Positions 63,010 through 64,000 of a stretch of 64,000 bases of DNA are shown piece after piece. This DNA comes from Ectobius pallidus. Lineage: Eukaryota > Arthropoda > Insecta > Blattodea > Ectobiidae. The DNA lies in assembly GCA_964059195.1 (NCBI GenBank), contig CAXKWD010000006.1, positions 15,430,530 to 15,494,529 on the forward strand, read 5' to 3'. Position 1 is the stretch's first letter. The number at the start of each line of letters is the position of its first letter. The notes beneath the pieces are model-generated. The model did no database searches. It saw only the letters and a program-made list of their open reading frames with translations, and had not been told where the DNA came from. The position numbers and the translations under genes are program-made.

Positions 63010-63712
63010 TATCTCATTCACGAGCAGGCCCGATGAGAGGGAGGGGCTGCTGGGGCTGGAGCCCTGGGGCCTGGGCCCCCTTCAGGTTTTATTTTTTTAC
63101 TTTCTAAATTTACTCTAAAATAAAATTGGTTATAAGTCAATAAACAGCTTAAGTTTTGTTTTATGTGTTTATTTTATCTGCATTGTCCTGTCTTATAATG
63201 GTGACACGGAATTAATCAGTTAATCTGAAACGGATTATTCTTGAAAAATAATTGCTAGTTTTGAAAAGTAGAAGCAGAAATACTTTTGGACTCAACAGTA
63301 GGCCTCACTATCGTTTGGCTTTTAAAATCATAATTTCCAAAAGATTAAAACTGGTACATACAGATAAAATTGTTCCTAATTAGAACATTTAAAAATATAT
63401 TTTACCATTTTGCGCTCGACATCAGTTAACCGATTTGGTCCAAAATCAATTCATCCAATGGGTGTTATAAATGGTATACCAAGATTTATGAAAATCTGTT
63501 AAAGTGCATTTGAGTTATCGTGCTTACAGACACACAGACAGACAGTTCCTGTCTATCAGACAATCTCATAAAGTATCGGTACCATTCTGGCACTTAATAA
63601 TTATGTAATATCATTACATAATCTTTTTGTTGCATTTGGGTAGTGAATTCAATATTTGACGGGAGGAAAATTTGTCCCTGTGGCCCATGCTTTCTTTCCA
63701 CGGCCCTGTTCA
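63010..63712 (-). repeat. Dispersed repeat, short copy (mate of 29598-31262)
   Basis: On the minus strand it begins near 'cagggccgtgg' at the right and ends in the G/C-rich block near 63020-63080. Flanking sequence to 64000 shows nothing further. Confidence 0.6.
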
Positions 63713-64000
63713 TGAGTTCTAAAATCGACAGATAACTTGTTTGATTTTCTGGACCAACAAAACATTTTGCTTTTAAAAGTCATGAAAACTGATGATATGG
63801 AAAATACAGTGCTATACAAAATATATTCACATGGACTGATGAAACTTTTAAGTAACGAATAAGTGGAAGAATCAGAATATTAAATTTCCTCAAGTCAACA
63901 ATATTCTTTTATTAAAAAAAAAAAAAAATCTGAAAGCGTACAAAACGCAGTGAAAACATTTCAAAGTACTTTTTGGAGGGTAAAAATTTAAAAAAAGTAT

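Overview
The window is a transposon-dense piece of an arthropod genome, most likely an insect with a large genome. The basis is a C2H2 zinc-finger gene, several LINE families, BEL/Pao and Copia LTR elements, hAT, Harbinger-like and pogo-like DNA elements, Helitrons, tRNA-derived SINEs, and a Polinton/adintovirus-type element. Nothing fixes the species. The only convincing host gene is a ten-finger C2H2 protein on the minus strand (51218-52396); nearly everything else is mobile DNA or decayed mobile DNA.

Region 1 (1-17351). A 16,210-bp Polinton/adintovirus-like element (158-16367) has 1,448-bp terminal inverted repeats, AGT...ACT termini and a perfect 6-bp target duplication (ACTATT). It carries an intron-containing zinc-finger/protein-primed DNA polymerase B gene with three tandemly duplicated 96-bp exons, a BED-finger/DUF8207-like gene, a phospholipase-A2-like/core-protein-like gene, small ORFs, a possible OB-fold protein and a BIR (IAP-like) protein. 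A 1.75-kb heptanucleotide array (248 uninterrupted GGTCTTT-type units) sits in its centre. No integrase, capsid protein, packaging ATPase or protease was recognised. It is inserted in one arm of a palindromic Helitron-like repeat; a 396-bp hAT-type MITE sits in the loop.

Region 2 (17352-38200). A Harbinger-like element (17771-19778) is followed by a decayed LINE (19812-38165) that has been split by a stack of nested insertions: LINE > hAT-like (20113-37198, TSD GGTATAAG) > Helitron A (20694-37025, inferred) > Helitron B (21361-34377) > BEL/Pao (21397-33060, TSD CACTG) > DNA element of unknown superfamily (26147-32412, TSD GTTTTAG) > hAT (27435-31664, TSD CCTGCAAT). The BEL/Pao keeps an open Gag-protease-integrase ORF of 1,216 codons from which reverse transcriptase and RNase H are missing in frame; its LTRs differ at one base of 668 by eye.

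Region 3 (38200-64000). Decayed hAT transposase, LINE fragments, a pogo-like element and a pseudogene of an unidentified mobile-type family lead to a 3,037-bp Copia element (48160-51196) with identical 197-bp LTRs, a half-tRNA initiator-Met primer site, one in-frame TGA between gag and pol, and again no reverse transcriptase. It lies 17 bp beyond the stop codon of the zinc-finger gene. Helitron pieces, SINEs, a 5'-truncated LINE with an intact RNase H, another G-run MITE and dispersed repeats fill the rest.

Three themes deserve attention: the spliced polymerase and CRE-rich ends of the Polinton; two young LTR elements that lost the same enzyme but kept Gag, protease and integrase; and a seven-level nested stack with several duplications that can be checked base by base. 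All comparisons were by eye; no search or alignment was run.
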